Assembly: GCA_004214185.1 (NCBI GenBank)
Contig: SGZG01000007.1
Span: forward strand, 1-48,201
Reading direction: 5' to 3'
Length of the DNA: 48,201 nt
Source of the DNA: Flavobacteriales bacterium
GTDB lineage: Bacteria > Bacteroidota > Bacteroidia > Flavobacteriales > Flavobacteriaceae
This document shows, one piece after another, positions 7,799-16,928 of this stretch (position 1 is the first letter of the stretch; each line of letters starts with the position of its first letter). The translations under genes and the position numbers were made by a program. Under the pieces are notes generated by a model that worked only from the letters and a program-made list of their open reading frames with translations, did not search any database and was not told the DNA's origin.

Positions 7799-8293
7799 TT
7801 AATATTTTAGAAATTTATTAATTAGATTTTCATCGCTAAAATCAAGAACTCCCACAATTGTTTCAACTTTATTTCCCTTATTGTCAAATAAAATTGTTGT
7901 TGGCAAAGAATAAACTCCCAACATTTCATTTGAAACATTTGATTTTAGAAAATTCAAAGTGTATTGATTGTTATCTACAAATTTTGAGATAACAGAGACA
8001 TCCTCATCTGAAACAAGAAAAAGAGAAACATCACTATCTTTTAATTTTTTCTCTGCAATCATCAAATCAGGCATTTCTTTTATACATGGTCCGCACCAAG
8101 TTGCCCAATAGTTAAGAATAATTTTTTTATTTGAAAACAAATTTAAATCAACTTCTTGTTTAGAAAGATTAATAAAAGTTGATTTCGATTGTAAACTTTC
8201 CAAATCAGTAAGTCTGTTTTTTTTTGTATTATTTGACTTACAACTTATCAAGAACAAAAAGGTAATTAAAAATATTTTTTTTGTATAAAACAC
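7799..8293 (-). CDS. TlpA/ResA-family thiol-disulfide oxidoreductase lipoprotein
   Basis: A 164-residue membrane-anchored periplasmic thioredoxin. The lipobox is FLISC (Cys18). The thioredoxin fold contains NYWATWCGPCIKEMPDL with the active-site C67-GP-C70, and the cis-Pro region is SLPTTILFDNKG. TlpA/ResA proteins reduce disulfides in apocytochromes, copper-binding proteins or other extracytoplasmic partners. The next gene begins one base after its stop and encodes a CDCC-containing lipoprotein, a plausible partner. The two genes form a leftward operon divergent from the large Asp-box protein. Confidence 0.92.
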   Translation of the reverse strand: MFYTKKIFLITFLFLISCKSNNTKKNRLTDLESLQSKSTFINLSKQEVDLNLFSNKKIILNYWATWCGPCIKEMPDLMIAEKKLKDSDVSLFLVSDEDVSVISKFVDNNQYTLNFLKSNVSNEMLGVYSLPTTILFDNKGNKVETIVGVLDFSDENLINKFLKY

Positions 8294-8405
8294 AATTAAA
8301 ATTAATAATTTTTAAATGGAATAATGAAGGATTTAATAAAAATAGATTTTACATAGATTTACTATATTGTATGTTAAATTCTCATTAATAACTTAATTTT
8401 TTAAT

Positions 8406-11400
8406 ATGAAACATTTGATTTGGATATTTTTTATTGGATTTACACTACAAATAGAATCTCAAGAATTTACAACTAAATGGTTAGAAGAAATTGGACCAAG
8501 AAGTATTGGGCCAGGTGGAATGAGCGGAAGAATTACTGCCATAGATGTAGTTTTATCTGATACTGATGTAATGTATGCAGGAACTGCCTCTGGTGGTCTA
8601 TGGAAATCTTCAAGTGCTGGAATCACTTGGGAACCAATTTTTGACAATCAAATTACAGCTTCAATTGGTGCAGTAGCTGTTCAACAATCCAATCCTGATG
8701 TGATATGGGTTGGAACCGGAGAAGGAAATCCAAGAAATAGTTTGAATGGAGGCTATGGTGTTTTTAAATCAATCGATGGTGGTAAGTCATGGAAATCAAT
8801 GGGTTTAGAAAAAACAAGACACATTGAAAGAGTGTTAATTGACCCATCAAACCCAAATGTAGTTTATGTTGGTGCTATTGGTTCCCCATGGGGAGAGCAT
8901 GCTGAAAGGGGTGTTTACAAAACAACTAATGGAGGAAAATCGTGGAGGAAAATTTTATTTGTAAATAATAAGACTGGAATTGGAGATTTAGTTATGGATC
9001 CTGAAAATCCAAATAAATTAATTGCTGCAATGTGGGAACACAAAAGAGATCCTTGGTTCTTTAAATCCGGTGGTCCAGGAAGTGGTTTATACATTAGCTA
9101 TGATGGCGGAGAAAATTGGTCTAAAAGAACGGAAAAGGATGGACTTCCAAAAGGAGAGCTTGGTAGAATTGGAATAGCTATAGCAAAAAATAAAACCAAC
9201 ATTATATATGCTTTAATTGAATCGAAAAAGAATGCATTATATAAATCTGAGGACGGTGGATTTAAGTGGAAAAAAATTAATGATAAAAGAGGTATTGGCA
9301 ATAGACCATTTTATTATTCAGATATTGAGGTTGACCCTGAAAACGAAAACAGAGTCTACTCAATTTTTACATATGTTAATGTGTCACAAGATGGTGGAAA
9401 AAACTTTTCTCAGTTGATGCCCGCTTATGGAGTTGATAATGGAGTGCATCCTGATCATCATGCATGGTGGATACACCCTGAAGATGGCTCGTTTATGATC
9501 GATGGTAACGATGGTGGATTAAACATTACCAGAGATGGTGGAAAAACTTGGCGTTTTGTTGGTAATATTCCTGTTGCTCAATTCTATCACATTAGTGTTG
9601 ACAATGAGTTTCCTTACAATGTTTATGGTGGAATGCAGGATAATGGATCCTGGAGAGGCCCATCATATGTTTGGAAAACACAAGGAATAAGAAATTCTTA
9701 CTGGCAAGAAATTGCTTTTGGAGATGGATTTGATGTTGTTCCTGATTTAGACGATTCAAGATATGGATATGCTATGAGTCAGCAAGGTTATGTTTCAAGA
9801 TATGACTGGATAACAGGAAATAATTACATAGTAAGACCAACACATGTTGACCCAAAAATAAATTTAAGATTTAATTGGAATGCTGCAATTGGTCAAGATC
9901 CATTTGATAATAGCACTGTCTACTTTGGTAGTCAATTTGTACATAAAAGTACTGACAAAGGACTAACATGGAATACGATTTCACCAGATTTAACAACAAA
10001 TGATCCTGAAAAACAAAAGCAAAGCGAAAGTGGTGGTTTAACACTTGATGCAACTGGTGCAGAAAATCACTGCACTTTGCTAGTTATTGAACCATCTTCA
10101 ATTGAAAAAGATATGCTTTGGGTTGCCTCAGATGATGGTCGAGTACACTTCACAACCGATGGAGGAATAAATTGGACAGATGTTAGCAAAAATATTAAAG
10201 GACTACCAAAAGGAAGTTGGATTACTCAAATTAAAGCATCAAACAAAAACAAAGGTGAGGCTTTATTAGTTGCTAATGATTACAGAAGGTTTAATTACAC
10301 TCCGTATGCATATAGAACAAAAAATTATGGTAAAAATTGGGAAAGAATAGTTGATGAAAACGATGTTAAAAACTTCACATACAGTATAGTTGAAGACCCT
10401 GTCAACTCAAATCTTCTATTTTTAGGTACTGATGATGGATTATACATTAGTTTAGATGCAGGAAAAAAATGGGAAAAGTTTGAATCAAAAATTTTTCCAA
10501 CTGTTCCAGTAAAGGATCTAATTATACATCCGAGAGAAAACGATTTAATAATAGGGACATTTGGTAGAGCTGCCTGGGTTTTAGATGACATAAGACCTCT
10601 TAGGAAAATTGCATCTAGTGTAGAAATAATTAATGATAAATCAATTACCTTATTTGAACCACCCACAGCATATCTAGCATCTTACCAACAACCAACAGGA
10701 AGTCGATTTGGAGCTGATGCGTTATACCAAGGTGAAAATAGAAAATCAGGAGCAATGATTTCATATTATTTCAATCCTAAAAAAAATGACATCAAGGAAA
10801 ATAAAAGTGATGTGGAAAAAACAAAAAAAACAAAAAAAGATTCATTGGTTCTTAATATTTACAATGGTGATAAATTAATAAGAACTTTGAAAAAAGTTCC
10901 ACCTACAAAAAAAGGAATATTTAGGTGGTATTGGAATATGGATGAAAAAGGAAAGTCTAGGCCAAGTAGAAATTTAAGAAGTTCTAAAAGAGAACCCTCT
11001 GGTGTAAAAGTAATTCCAGGTGAATATAAATTAGTTTTATCTTATAAAAATGAAAAATCTGAGGAAAAAATAAGTGTAAAAAGCGATCCAAGATTAGTTA
11101 TTGATATTGATAACTTAAAGTCAGTTTATAAAGAATCTAAAGTTCTTGAGAATTATATGTCCAAAGCTTATGATGCCGTAAAACAATTAATTGAAAGTAA
11201 AAAAGTATTAAATGAATATTTAAAGCTACTTAAAAACAATAAATCTGATGATATTAAATCCTTGAATAAAGAAATAAAAGAAGATATCAAAAAGATTGAT
11301 ACAATTGTAGCATTATTTTTAGGAAAAGAGGACAAACGCCAAGGAATAGTAAGAAATCCTGAAAGTACTGTTATGACAAGATTAAGAACAGCTTCAACAT

Positions 11401-11597
11401 ATATAGGAAGTAGAAAATCTGGATTGACTTCTACAGAGAAAAATTTAATTGAACATGCTAAAAATGAACTTAAAGAAGCATTATCAAAAACCAATAATTA
11501 TTTCTCAAATAATTGGCCACCCATAAAAGAAAAGATTAGTTCCAAAAATGTATCACAGTTTAAAGAAATAAACATGATTAAGACTGATGATCTATAG
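8406..11597 (+). CDS. Large secreted Asp-box (VPS10/sortilin-like) glycosyl hydrolase-family protein
   Basis: A 1063-residue protein with an N-terminal signal peptide (about 1-18). It consists mainly of BNR/Asp-box beta-propeller repeats of the S-x-D-G-G-x-x-W type: KSIDGGKSW, KTTNGGKSW, ISYDGGENW, KSEDGGFKW, ITRDGGKTW, KSTDKGLTW, FTTDGGINW and others, about ten in all, from residue 75 to about 700. The C-terminal part (about 760-1063) has a FlgD-like beta-rich segment (GIFRWYWNMDEKG; PGEYKLVLSY) and then a Lys-rich helical region. It belongs to the widespread Bacteroidota family annotated as glycosyl hydrolase or WD40/YVTN/BNR-like; substrates are mostly unknown. Its 3' end overlaps the next gene by 11 bases. 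Confidence 0.9.
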   Translation: MKHLIWIFFIGFTLQIESQEFTTKWLEEIGPRSIGPGGMSGRITAIDVVLSDTDVMYAGTASGGLWKSSSAGITWEPIFDNQITASIGAVAVQQSNPDVIWVGTGEGNPRNSLNGGYGVFKSIDGGKSWKSMGLEKTRHIERVLIDPSNPNVVYVGAIGSPWGEHAERGVYKTTNGGKSWRKILFVNNKTGIGDLVMDPENPNKLIAAMWEHKRDPWFFKSGGPGSGLYISYDGGENWSKRTEKDGLPKGELGRIGIAIAKNKTNIIYALIESKKNALYKSEDGGFKWKKINDKRGIGNRPFYYSDIEVDPENENRVYSIFTYVNVSQDGGKNFSQLMPAYGVDNGVHPDHHAWWIHPEDGSFMIDGNDGGLNITRDGGKTWRFVGNIPVAQFYHISVDNEFPYNVYGGMQDNGSWRGPSYVWKTQGIRNSYWQEIAFGDGFDVVPDLDDSRYGYAMSQQGYVSRYDWITGNNYIVRPTHVDPKINLRFNWNAAIGQDPFDNSTVYFGSQFVHKSTDKGLTWNTISPDLTTNDPEKQKQSESGGLTLDATGAENHCTLLVIEPSSIEKDMLWVASDDGRVHFTTDGGINWTDVSKNIKGLPKGSWITQIKASNKNKGEALLVANDYRRFNYTPYAYRTKNYGKNWERIVDENDVKNFTYSIVEDPVNSNLLFLGTDDGLYISLDAGKKWEKFESKIFPTVPVKDLIIHPRENDLIIGTFGRAAWVLDDIRPLRKIASSVEIINDKSITLFEPPTAYLASYQQPTGSRFGADALYQGENRKSGAMISYYFNPKKNDIKENKSDVEKTKKTKKDSLVLNIYNGDKLIRTLKKVPPTKKGIFRWYWNMDEKGKSRPSRNLRSSKREPSGVKVIPGEYKLVLSYKNEKSEEKISVKSDPRLVIDIDNLKSVYKESKVLENYMSKAYDAVKQLIESKKVLNEYLKLLKNNKSDDIKSLNKEIKEDIKKIDTIVALFLGKEDKRQGIVRNPESTVMTRLRTASTYIGSRKSGLTSTEKNLIEHAKNELKEALSKTNNYFSNNWPPIKEKISSKNVSQFKEINMIKTDDL

Positions 11598-12915
11598 ATG
11601 TTTTTTAATCTTATTTATACTTCCCTTTCTTTTATTTGGACAAGAAAGGGAGGAATTTTCCAATAAAATGGAATGGTTTCAGGGAGCAAAGCTTGGTATT
11701 TTTATTCATTGGGGAATTTATTCAGTTGATGGGATTAGTGAGTCTTGGTCATTTTTTAATGAATACATATCCCATGAAGATTACATGAAACAACTTGATG
11801 GATTTAATGCAAAAAATTATAACCCTAAAGATTGGGTAAATTTAATTGAAGAAAGTGGAGCAAAATATACTGTAATTACAAGTAAACATCATGATGGTTT
11901 TGCGCTATGGAAATCAAAATATGGTAATTTAAATGCATATGAAAGTAGTATAGCTAAAAGAGACTTACTTTCGCCATTTGTTAAAGAGGTTAAGCAAAGT
12001 AATCTTAAGCTTGGATTATACTATTCACTCCCAGATTGGTCCTACAAAGACTATACTCATTTTACCACTAACACAAAGCGTTATAATATTGAAGACGATC
12101 CCAAAAGATGGAAAAGATTTTTAAATTATAGAGACAATCAGTTAAATGAATTAAAAAAGAAGTACAATCCTGATCTTTGGTGGTTTGATGGAGATTGGGA
12201 ACATAATTCAAACGAATGGAAAAGCTTAGAGCTTAAAAAAGATCTTCAAAACAACGCTTCTCATGTAATATTTAATTCTAGAATTAACAAGTACGGAGAC
12301 TATGAGACACCTGAAATTGGAATCCCTGTTTACAGACCAAGTTCAAAATATTGGGAGTTATGTATGACAATTAATGATTCATGGGGATATCAAGAAAACG
12401 ACAATAATTACAAAACTCCTCTCCAAATAATTGATCTTTTTGTTGATACCTTGAGTAAAGGGGGAAACCTCCTTCTCAATATAAGTCCAAAACCTGATGG
12501 AACTATTCCTGAAAATCAAGAAAATATATTAAAAGAGTTAGGTAAATGGACTAAAAAACATCAATCTGCAATTTATTCAACTCAAAAAGGAATTCCTTAT
12601 GAGCATTATTATGGTCCAAGTACTTTAAATAAAGAAAAAAATATACTCTACTTGTATGTAAGAGACAATCCAAAGAACAACGAAATTATACTTAAAGGAA
12701 TTTCAAATAAAATTAATAGAGCTTATGTAGTTGGAAACGGAACCATAATAAATAAACAAATACTTTGTAAAGTTTATTGGAACAAATATCCTGGAATTAC
12801 ATACCTTAAAATTCCTGAAAATACTTTAGATGAGTACTATACAGTAATAGCTCTTGTTTTAGATGGTCCGATTAAACTTTTCAAAGAAAAAACAGGAGCA
12901 GTTGAATTAAACTAA
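11587..12915 (+). CDS. Alpha-L-fucosidase, GH29
   Basis: A secreted glycosidase that hydrolyses terminal alpha-L-fucose with retention. It has 442 residues with a signal peptide ending near FLLFGQ. GH29 signatures are WFQGAKLGIFIHWGIYS (30-46), TSKHHDGFALW (99-109), YYSLPDWSY and PDLWWFDGDWEH, in which Asp201 aligns with the family nucleophile. A GGNLLLNISPKPDGTIPE segment is also typical. The acid/base residue cannot be placed by eye. The start at 11587 overlaps the upstream gene by 11 bases, indicating translational coupling; the downstream neighbour is convergent. The GH29 assignment is secure, the fucose linkage is not. Confidence 0.95.
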   Translation: MIYRCFLILFILPFLLFGQEREEFSNKMEWFQGAKLGIFIHWGIYSVDGISESWSFFNEYISHEDYMKQLDGFNAKNYNPKDWVNLIEESGAKYTVITSKHHDGFALWKSKYGNLNAYESSIAKRDLLSPFVKEVKQSNLKLGLYYSLPDWSYKDYTHFTTNTKRYNIEDDPKRWKRFLNYRDNQLNELKKKYNPDLWWFDGDWEHNSNEWKSLELKKDLQNNASHVIFNSRINKYGDYETPEIGIPVYRPSSKYWELCMTINDSWGYQENDNNYKTPLQIIDLFVDTLSKGGNLLLNISPKPDGTIPENQENILKELGKWTKKHQSAIYSTQKGIPYEHYYGPSTLNKEKNILYLYVRDNPKNNEIILKGISNKINRAYVVGNGTIINKQILCKVYWNKYPGITYLKIPENTLDEYYTVIALVLDGPIKLFKEKTGAVELN

Positions 12916-12933
12916 GATTTATTTGTAAATCTT
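12914..12933. terminator. Small inverted repeat between convergent genes
   Basis: AAGATTTA and TAAATCTT form a perfect 8-bp palindromic stem with a four-base loop at the junction of two convergent stop codons. It has no long T tract, so it is a weak or partial terminator at best. Confidence 0.35.
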
Positions 12934-13914
12934 AATGTCTATTTTTCCATTTGAATCCACATGTGCTCTATACATTCCTGACGTATTCATTTCCATTGCA
13001 ACATTTCCTTTGCTATCAATCGCAATGACACCTCCATCACCTCCCATAGAACCTATTTTATCAATAACAGTTTTTGAAGCTTTAGATACAGAGAAATTTT
13101 TGTATTCCATTAAAGCGGCTATGTCATAAGCTACTACTCCCCTAATAAAATATTCTCCCCATCCTGTTGAAGAAACTGCACAGCTTTTGTTGTTAGCATA
13201 TGTACCTGCTCCAATTATTGGTGCATCCCCTATTCTATTCCATTTTTTATTAGTCATTCCTCCAGTTGATGTTCCTGATGCTAAATTTCCAAACTTATCA
13301 AGAGCTACACAACCTACAGTTCCAAACTTTTCAGCTTTATAATCCGGATTATGAATATTTGAAATTAGCTTTTCTTCTGCATCTTTTATTCTCTCAAGAC
13401 TTTTTGTTCTTCTTTTTGTTTTAAAATAATCCTGATCCACAAGTTCCATATTCATATCCATTGCAAATTTGTCAGCACCATTTCCTGAAAGCATAACATG
13501 TGGAGATGAATTCATAACTTTAATTGCTGTTGATATTGGGTTTTTAATTTTTTTTGATCCAGAAATAGCTCCCGCATTTAGATATTTGCCCTCCATAAAT
13601 GATGCGTCAAGTTCAACATCACCATCGAAATTAAGAACGGCTCCCTTACCAGCATTAAATAATGGAGAATCCTCCAAATAAATTATTGTCTGTTCGACAG
13701 CATCTTGACTTGTTCCACCAGTTTTCAAAATTTCATATCCAATTAAAACAGCTTCCTCAAGAGCATTTTTATAATTTTTTTCCATTTCCTCTGTCATGTT
13801 ATTCTTTGAAATGGTCCCTGCACCTCCATGAATTACAATTCCAAAATTATCTTTGGAAGTATTTGTTGTTGAACATGAAAGAACTAAACAAAAAATCAAG
13901 TAGTAATATTTCAT
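12919..13914 (-). CDS. Isoaspartyl peptidase/L-asparaginase (Ntn hydrolase, family T2) lipoprotein
   Basis: This enzyme is made as a precursor that cuts itself before a threonine, which becomes the nucleophile. The 331-residue protein has lipobox VLSC (Cys14), then IVIHGGAGTI, LFNAGKGAVL and ELDASFMEG. The cleavage site is EKFGTVGCVALD with Thr199 as the expected nucleophile, followed by the substrate-binding TSTGGMTNKKWNRIGDAP and GAGTYANN. The GGMTNK pattern fits isoaspartyl dipeptidase/asparaginase (IaaA-like) rather than glycosylasparaginase. Being a lipoprotein, it acts outside the cytoplasm, perhaps on damaged or dietary peptides. The EEP-family gene lies 2 bases upstream on the same strand. 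Confidence 0.93.
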   Translation of the reverse strand: MKYYYLIFCLVLSCSTTNTSKDNFGIVIHGGAGTISKNNMTEEMEKNYKNALEEAVLIGYEILKTGGTSQDAVEQTIIYLEDSPLFNAGKGAVLNFDGDVELDASFMEGKYLNAGAISGSKKIKNPISTAIKVMNSSPHVMLSGNGADKFAMDMNMELVDQDYFKTKRRTKSLERIKDAEEKLISNIHNPDYKAEKFGTVGCVALDKFGNLASGTSTGGMTNKKWNRIGDAPIIGAGTYANNKSCAVSSTGWGEYFIRGVVAYDIAALMEYKNFSVSKASKTVIDKIGSMGGDGGVIAIDSKGNVAMEMNTSGMYRAHVDSNGKIDIKIYK

Positions 13915-13916
13915 AA

Positions 13917-14735
13917 TTAAAATTTAAGATTTGCGTATACTGGATTATGATCAGAAACCCACCGATTTTCATCTGTCTTTATTAAATGGTGTCCTGACGA
14001 AATAAGTTTAAAGTTATTTTGAAAAATGTAATCAATTCGATTGTTAGATTCAGGATTTAATTTAAATCCATTGTAAGTTTTATATGAATCTTCTTTAGGG
14101 TTCAATAGTGCATTTGTATCATACATATACTCAATTATAGTTCTTATCGGTTTTGAATCTGGTAAGTCATTGAAATCACCTGTCAATAACACATAGTCTT
14201 CATTTGATGTTAATTGACTTATCTTTTCAATTATTAGCTTGGATGAGTTGTATCTTGATATTTTACCTATATGATCAAAATGAGTATTAAAAATCCATAT
14301 TTTTCTATTGGAATCTTTATACTTAAAAAGTCCATAAGTACATATTCTTTCCATGGAAGCATCCCATCCTATTGATACAGAGTCAGGGGAGGATGATAAC
14401 CAAAAAGTATCTGATTCTATCAAATCAAATAATGATTTCTTGTAATATATTGGGCTAAATTCACCTTTATTTTTTCCATCATCTCTCCCAACTCCTAAAT
14501 ATTTGTAATCTTTTAGATTATCATTAATAAAGGTGAGCTGATTGAATGTTACTTCTTGTAATCCAATAAAATCTGGATTTTCTTTATTTATGTAATCTAT
14601 AAAGTATGATTTTCTTTTTTCCCACCTATCTTTACCATCTTGGGGGTTATCATATCTTATATTGTATGAAATAACTTTTATTTCTTGATTAAAAAAAACT
14701 GAAAAAAAAAGAATAACAAGCAAAAAAATTCTCAT
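13917..14735 (-). CDS. Endonuclease/exonuclease/phosphatase (EEP) superfamily protein, secreted
   Basis: A 272-residue protein with an N-terminal signal peptide (about 1-17). Conserved EEP segments are present in order: VISYNIRYDN (Asn metal ligand), DFIGLQEV (catalytic Glu), FNTHFDHIG, LTGDFND (Asp/Asn pair), NRIDYIF and SDHNPV (catalytic His). All key residues of a Mg-dependent phosphodiesterase are therefore retained. Secreted members act on nucleic acids, phospholipids or inositol phosphates; the substrate is not predictable. It lies upstream of the isoaspartyl peptidase in a two-gene leftward unit. Confidence 0.9.
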   Translation of the reverse strand: MRIFLLVILFFSVFFNQEIKVISYNIRYDNPQDGKDRWEKRKSYFIDYINKENPDFIGLQEVTFNQLTFINDNLKDYKYLGVGRDDGKNKGEFSPIYYKKSLFDLIESDTFWLSSSPDSVSIGWDASMERICTYGLFKYKDSNRKIWIFNTHFDHIGKISRYNSSKLIIEKISQLTSNEDYVLLTGDFNDLPDSKPIRTIIEYMYDTNALLNPKEDSYKTYNGFKLNPESNNRIDYIFQNNFKLISSGHHLIKTDENRWVSDHNPVYANLKF

Positions 14736-14797
14736 TTAGATTCAATAATATTATTTAATAACTTTAAGTTACTAATTCATGTTTACTATTTGAAGAT

Positions 14798-15874
14798 ATG
14801 AGGATATTTTTTTTTCTATTCATTTATATTTTTATCGGTTGTAATACAAACAATTCAATAAAATTATCTATTAATGATAAAATAATAATTCCAAAACATT
14901 ATATCGTTTCAAAAACTGATGGTGAAATAAAAATTGATGGCAAAGACAATGAAATAGAATGGAATAAAGCATTATATAGCGATGATTTTATTGATATTGA
15001 AGGGATTAAAATTCCAAATCAACAAACAAATGTAAAAATGCTTTGGAATGATGATTACTTGTATGTGTTTGCGAAATTATATGAGAAACACATATGGGGA
15101 GACATAACTAAAAGAGATGACGTAATTTATTACAATAATGATTTTGAAGTTTTTATTAATCCAAATGATAATGTTTTTAGTTATGGTGAACTTGAAATAA
15201 ATGCCCTTGGAACAGAATGGGATCTTTATTTAAACAGACCTTACAGACTTAAAGGAAAAGCCGACAATAGTTGGGATATTAAAGGACTCAAATCTGCAGT
15301 TTATATCAATGGAACTCTTAATGATTCTAGTGATGTAGACAAGTACTGGACGGTAGAAATTGCTATTCCCTTAGATGAAATTAATGCATTAAAGGACAAT
15401 AACAAAAAAACTAAAATTGAATACGGAGACATTTGGAGAATAAATTTTTCAAGAGTTAATTGGGATTTTGATTTGAAAAATGGTGTTTATTCCAGAAAAA
15501 AAATAAATGGAAAATTTTTACCAGAATACAACTGGGTGTGGTCTTCTCAAGGAATTATAAATATGCACGTGCCTGAAAATTGGGGTTTTTTAATCTTTTC
15601 CAAACGTCATTTTGAATATGAATTACCACAAAATATAACAACAGAACAAACACTATATACACTTTTCAGAGAAATAGCATTTGGTTCATTAAAAGAATTA
15701 AAACAAGAAGAAATAGGTTATTATACTCAGTTTGAAGAAATTGAGTTAAATAATTTAAAAATTTCATGTAATTTTCTGAAAACTAAGGAAGGTTTTGAAA
15801 TAAATGCATCAGATGGTAATATAAATTTATTTATAGATCAATCTGGAAAAATTAAAAAACTAAATCATGACTAA
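14798..15874 (+). CDS. CBM9-like carbohydrate-binding lipoprotein
   Basis: A 358-residue lipoprotein (lipobox YIFIGC, Cys15). Residues about 45-235 match the family 9 carbohydrate-binding module-like region: IDGKDNEIEWNKA, LWNDDYLYVFAKLYEKHIWG, YNNDFEVFINPND, YGELEINALGTEWDLYLNRPY and a WTVEIAIPLDEI strand, then WRINFSRVNWDF and the NWVWSSQG ending. The C-terminal about 90 residues are less characteristic. It probably binds oligosaccharides at the cell surface or in the periplasm. The next gene overlaps its 3' end by 8 bases and encodes a putative glycosidase, so the two are probably co-translated. Confidence 0.85.
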   Translation: MRIFFFLFIYIFIGCNTNNSIKLSINDKIIIPKHYIVSKTDGEIKIDGKDNEIEWNKALYSDDFIDIEGIKIPNQQTNVKMLWNDDYLYVFAKLYEKHIWGDITKRDDVIYYNNDFEVFINPNDNVFSYGELEINALGTEWDLYLNRPYRLKGKADNSWDIKGLKSAVYINGTLNDSSDVDKYWTVEIAIPLDEINALKDNNKKTKIEYGDIWRINFSRVNWDFDLKNGVYSRKKINGKFLPEYNWVWSSQGIINMHVPENWGFLIFSKRHFEYELPQNITTEQTLYTLFREIAFGSLKELKQEEIGYYTQFEEIELNNLKISCNFLKTKEGFEINASDGNINLFIDQSGKIKKLNHD

Positions 15875-16928
15875 AAATATATTATTATTGTTTATCTCAA
15901 TTTTTATAATCAATTGTAAGAGTGAAAAAAACAAATCAAATTTTACAATTAGTACATGGACCTCTGCTGGAGCTAGTTTCGATAAAGATAAATGGGAGAA
16001 AAAAATCAGCTACTATGATTCTTTAGGTATTAAAGAAATTCTTGTTGGTGGAGCACCCAATGTATTAAAGAAAATTATTCCTATTGCAAGTAAAAAAAAT
16101 ATCAAAGTTCATGGATGGATGTGGACTGTAAATAGACCTGGAGACACTATTGCTAACAAAAATCCAGACTGGTATGCTGTTAACAGAAATGGTCAGAATT
16201 CATTAGAATACAGAGCTTATGTTAATTATTATCAATGGTTAAGTCCTTTTCATCCTGACGCCAGAAATCACATTATTAACAATGCAAAGAAATTAATGGA
16301 AGTTGAAGGTTTAGCTTCAGTTCACCTAGATTATGTAAGATATCCTGATGTAATTCTAGGAGATGATCTACAACCAAAATACAATATTGTTCAAGATACA
16401 GAACTACCCGAATATGACTATGACTACCACCCTATTGCATTAGAGAAATTTGAAGAAATTTTTAACAAAAATCCATTAAAAATGAGGAATCCCCACCTTT
16501 CAACAGAATGGAGACAATTTAGATTAAATGCTATTACCTCTTTAGTTAATGAAATCGTAGAAATAGCTCACTCAAAAAATAAAAAAGTTACTGCTGCGGT
16601 TTTTCCTTTTCCAGAAATGTCAAGGCAAATGGTTAGACAGGCATGGAATGATTGGAATTTAGACTCAGCATACCCAATGTTATATCAAAATTTTTACAGA
16701 GAAAACATAAACTGGATTGGTTTTGCTACCAAACAAGGTGTTAGCGATGTTGATTTTCCTATTTATTCTGGACTTTATGCTGGTGCACTTAGAAATGCTG
16801 AGGATTTTGAAAAAGCTATCAATATTTCAAAAATCAATGGAGCAAGTGGAATATCAATCTTCACAGCAGATGGTCTTAATGATGAGCAGAAATCAGTTTT
16901 AGTAAGTTTAAAAGCTGAAAATCGATGA
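15867..16928 (+). CDS. Putative family 10-like glycoside hydrolase (GHL10/DUF4015 type) lipoprotein
   Basis: A 353-residue lipoprotein (lipobox FIINC, Cys17). The body looks like a TIM barrel: a start with strand-helix repeats (GIKEILVGG, IKVHGWMWTVNRPGD), a NPDWYAVNRNGQNS segment, SVHLDYVRYPD (the strand carrying a likely catalytic Asp, about residue 155) and VTAAVFPFPEM. The HLDYVRYP motif is typical of GHL10-type putative glycosidases. Specificity is unknown; the neighbouring CBM9-like and SGNH genes suggest a role in glycan breakdown. It overlaps both neighbours by a few bases (start 15867, end 16928), so the unit is tightly coupled. Confidence 0.85.
   Translation: MTKNILLLFISIFIINCKSEKNKSNFTISTWTSAGASFDKDKWEKKISYYDSLGIKEILVGGAPNVLKKIIPIASKKNIKVHGWMWTVNRPGDTIANKNPDWYAVNRNGQNSLEYRAYVNYYQWLSPFHPDARNHIINNAKKLMEVEGLASVHLDYVRYPDVILGDDLQPKYNIVQDTELPEYDYDYHPIALEKFEEIFNKNPLKMRNPHLSTEWRQFRLNAITSLVNEIVEIAHSKNKKVTAAVFPFPEMSRQMVRQAWNDWNLDSAYPMLYQNFYRENINWIGFATKQGVSDVDFPIYSGLYAGALRNAEDFEKAINISKINGASGISIFTADGLNDEQKSVLVSLKAENR

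Noticed and set aside
10325-10666. Open frame of 113 codons on the minus strand within the large Asp-box gene
   Set aside because: Antisense shadow of conserved repeats.
12919-13914. Glycosylasparaginase as an alternative name for the Ntn hydrolase
   Set aside because: The TSTGGMTNK pattern after the nucleophile fits the isoaspartyl peptidase branch, not the TSTNG pattern of glycosylasparaginase.
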